A stretch of DNA of 33,354 nt from positions 1 to 33,354 of the forward strand of contig CAMWRX010000025.1 of assembly GCA_947176765.1 (NCBI GenBank), read 5' to 3'. Of the stretch, positions 31,399-33,354 are shown in pieces. Position 1 is the stretch's first letter. The number at the start of each line of letters is the position of its first letter. The DNA comes from an uncultured bacterium. GTDB lineage: Bacteria > Bacillota > Clostridia > Oscillospirales > Oscillospiraceae. The notes under the pieces were generated by a model that did not search any database, was not told the DNA's origin, and was given only the letters and a program-made list of their open reading frames with translations. The translations under genes and the position numbers were made by a program.

Positions 31399-32673
31399 AT
31401 GAATTTCGACACCAACTGCCTCCACGCGGGCTACCGCCCCGGCAACGGGGAACCCCGGAACATCCCCATCATCCAGTCCACTACCTTCCGTTACGAGACC
31501 AGCGAGGACATGGGCAAGCTGTTCGACCTGGAGGCGTCCGGCTACTTCTACACCCGCCTGCAAAACCCCACCAGCGACATGGTGGCGGCCCGGCTGTGCG
31601 CCCTGGAGGGGGGCACGGCGGCCATGCTGTTGTCCTCGGGGCAGGCGGCTAACTTCTTCGCCGTGTTCAACATTGCCTCGGCGGGGGATCACATCGTGTC
31701 CTCCTCCACCATTTACGGCGGCACCTACAACCTGTTTGCCGTCACCATGAAGCGGATGGGCATCGAGTTCACCTTCATTGACCCGGACTGCACCGAGGAC
31801 GAGTTGAACGCCGCCTTCCGGCCCAACACGAAAGCCCTGTTCGGCGAGACCATCGCCAACCCGGCCCTGACGGTGCTGGACATTGAGAAGTTCGCCCGGG
31901 CCGCCCACGCCCACGGCGTGCCCCTCATCGTGGACAACACCTTCGCCACCCCGGCCCTGTGCCGGCCCTTTGCGTGGGGCGCGGACATCGTCACCCACTC
32001 CACCACCAAGTATTTAGACGGCCACGCCGCCACGGTGGGCGGGGCCATTGTGGACTCGGGCAATTTTAATTGGAACGCCCACGCGGATAAGTACCCCGGC
32101 CTGACCACTCCCGACGACAGCTACCACGGCGTGACCTACACCGAGCGGTTCGGCCAGGGGGGCGCTTACGTCACCAAGGCGGTGGTACAGCTCATGCGGG
32201 ACTTCGGCTCCACCCCCGCCCCCATGAACGCGTGGCTCTTGGGCATGGGCATGGAAACCCTTCCCCTGCGCATGGCGCGGCACTGCGCCAACGCCCAGGG
32301 GGTGGCCCAGTGGCTGCAAAAGCACGAAAAGGTGGCCTGGGTGCGGTATGCCGGCCTGCCGGGGGACAAATATCATGAGCTGGCGCAGAAATACCTGTCC
32401 CACGGCTGCTGCGGGGTGGTCTCCTTCGGCGTCAAGGGCGGCCGGGCCGCCGCCGAACGGTTTATGGCAGGGCTGAAGCTGGCCTCCATCGCCACCCACG
32501 TGGCGGACGCCAAGACCTGCGTGCTCCACCCCGCCTCCGCCACCCACCGGCAGATGAACGACGCGGAGCTGGAAGCCGCCGGGGTATCCCCCGACCTGGT
32601 GCGCCTGTCCGTGGGCATCGAGGATCTGAACGACCTCATTGCCGACCTCAAGCAAGCCCTAAACGGGGTATAA
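31399..32673 (+). CDS. metY: O-acetylhomoserine sulfhydrylase (Cys/Met metabolism PLP enzyme)
   Basis: The 424-residue PLP enzyme belongs to the Cys/Met metabolism family. It makes homocysteine from O-acetylhomoserine and sulfide in methionine synthesis. The PLP Lys is K204 in THSTTKYLDGH. LSSGQAANFF, YGGTYNLF and VDNTFATP are as in MetY/Met17. The ATG at 31399 follows aaggag by 10 nt; an upstream ATG at 31378 precedes that site. Cystathionine gamma-synthase is the main alternative, but the length (about 425 versus about 380) and the insert around 215-250 favour the sulfhydrylase. A terminator follows. Confidence 0.9.
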   Translation: MNFDTNCLHAGYRPGNGEPRNIPIIQSTTFRYETSEDMGKLFDLEASGYFYTRLQNPTSDMVAARLCALEGGTAAMLLSSGQAANFFAVFNIASAGDHIVSSSTIYGGTYNLFAVTMKRMGIEFTFIDPDCTEDELNAAFRPNTKALFGETIANPALTVLDIEKFARAAHAHGVPLIVDNTFATPALCRPFAWGADIVTHSTTKYLDGHAATVGGAIVDSGNFNWNAHADKYPGLTTPDDSYHGVTYTERFGQGGAYVTKAVVQLMRDFGSTPAPMNAWLLGMGMETLPLRMARHCANAQGVAQWLQKHEKVAWVRYAGLPGDKYHELAQKYLSHGCCGVVSFGVKGGRAAAERFMAGLKLASIATHVADAKTCVLHPASATHRQMNDAELEAAGVSPDLVRLSVGIEDLNDLIADLKQALNGV

Positions 32674-32687
32674 CCTTTGTGACCGGA

Positions 32688-32717
32688 AAATGGAGCGGCC
32701 ACGCCGCTCCGTTTTTT
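32688..32717 (+). terminator. metY terminator
   Basis: A 7-bp stem (32692-32698 with 32704-32710) is flanked by AAAA and a run of six T residues (32712-32717). It is a classic intrinsic terminator. Confidence 0.9.
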
Positions 32718-32738
32718 CGGAAATGTTCAAAATTCCTC

Positions 32739-32769
32739 TTGACCTTTTACCAAGTGGAAGGTGTACCAT
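32739..32769 (+). promoter_or_regulatory. MerR-type promoter/operator with 19-bp spacer
   Basis: TTGACC (32739-32744) and TACCAT (32764-32769) are separated by 19 bp, the long spacer that MerR regulators need to twist. Between them lies an imperfect dyad, ACCTT...AAGGT (32742-32762), the usual MerR operator form. The regulator gene starts 25 bp later, so autoregulation is likely. Confidence 0.8.
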
Positions 32770-32793
32770 GGCCTCAACGAGGGAGGGAAAACG

Positions 32794-33354
32794 ATGAAGA
32801 TCAATCAGGTGGAGCAGCTGGTGGGCATCACCAAGGGTAACATCCGCTTCTATGAAAAGGAAGGGCTGCTCACCCCCGGGCGCAATAACGACAACGGCTA
32901 CCGGGACTACAGCGACGCCGACGTGGCGTGGCTGAAAAAAATCAAGCTGCTGCGGATGCTGGACGTGCCCATCGAAGAGATCCTGCGCCTCAAATCCGGG
33001 GCCCTCACCCTGGAGGACGCCATGGGGCGGCACATCATCCAGTTGGAGCGCAGGCAGGCCAACCTGGCGGCGGCCCAGGGCGTGTGCGCCCAGATCCGGG
33101 ACAGCCGCAGCCAACTGGACGGCCTGGACGTGGACGGCGTGCTGGCCAGCATGGAGCGGCAGGAACAGGAGGGGACAAAGTTCATGAACGTGGGAAAACA
33201 GGACAAATTGACCCGGTACGTCAGCCCCGTCGGGGCGGCGGTGGTCATGCTGGTGATGCTGGGGGCCCTCATCGGCCTCATCGTGTGGGGCTTCACCGTG
33301 GACGCGGCGGACGCGCCCCCCATCGGGGTCATCATCGCCATCGCGGCCATCCCG
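32794..33354 (+). CDS. MerR family regulator with C-terminal membrane segment (partial)
   Basis: The frame is open at the window end (187 codons seen). Residues 1-70 are a MerR winged helix: QVEQLVGITKGNIRFYEKEGLL, then GYRDYSDADV. A coiled-coil dimerisation helix follows at about 80-120. After about residue 145 the sequence turns hydrophobic (VSPVGAAVVMLVMLGALIGLIVW), with a second hydrophobic stretch beginning at the cut. It is thus a membrane-tethered MerR, with no Cys metal-binding loop. The signal may come from the membrane or an adjacent gene outside the window. The ATG at 32794 has a gggaggg site. Confidence 0.88.
   Translation, partial: MKINQVEQLVGITKGNIRFYEKEGLLTPGRNNDNGYRDYSDADVAWLKKIKLLRMLDVPIEEILRLKSGALTLEDAMGRHIIQLERRQANLAAAQGVCAQIRDSRSQLDGLDVDGVLASMERQEQEGTKFMNVGKQDKLTRYVSPVGAAVVMLVMLGALIGLIVWGFTVDAADAPPIGVIIAIAAIP

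Overview
The window looks like chromosomal DNA from a GC-rich, spore-forming member of the Clostridia, most likely an Oscillospiraceae relative of Flavonifractor or Oscillibacter. That is an inference from gene content and codon use, not a database match. The signs are NrdR, a SpoVK/CbbX-type AAA+ ATPase, a GerMN lipoprotein, a DacF-type carboxypeptidase, a possible forespore-type promoter, strong Shine-Dalgarno sequences and hairpin-rich intergenic repeats.

Positions 1-7380 are core-like. They hold a repeat-rich spacer, nrdR, a small Asn/Gln repeat protein behind a sigma-G-like promoter, a hypothetical protein, a barstar gene directly downstream of a lipoprotein-anchored barnase, a TerB-like/AAA+ ATPase, tRNA-Leu(CAA), a MATE transporter with a structured leader, and a CE1-type esterase. 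Positions 6964-7920 hold decayed sequence, including the C-terminal scrap of a radical SAM gene.

Positions 7924-12554 form a visibly AT-rich island: a radical SAM protein, a GT2 and a GT8 glycosyltransferase on the minus strand, and a divergent Wzx-like flippase on the plus strand. Two of the four genes use TTG starts backed by good Shine-Dalgarno sequences. The island looks horizontally acquired.

Positions 12660-24696 form one long minus-strand operon for a Pel-like exopolysaccharide. Its order is GT4, GT8, a deletion scar, a DUF2194/PelA-like protein, PelF, PelG, a fused SDR-PelD, a PelE-like TPR protein and a large GT-C-like membrane protein. PelF should polymerise the sugar, PelG should export it, and PelD should sense cyclic di-GMP: its RxxD I-site is retained while its GGDEF active site is lost. 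The unusual points are an SDR domain on PelD without its catalytic Lys, a deacetylase-like protein with an apparently broken metal motif, a scar where a PelX/WbpP-type epimerase gene was deleted, and the added 771-residue membrane protein.

Positions 25078-33354 return to core-like genes: a DUF362 protein, a D-Ala-D-Ala carboxypeptidase, a ComEA-like helix-hairpin-helix protein overlapping a response regulator, its histidine kinase and a GerMN lipoprotein, an O-acetylhomoserine sulfhydrylase, and a membrane-anchored MerR regulator cut by the window end.
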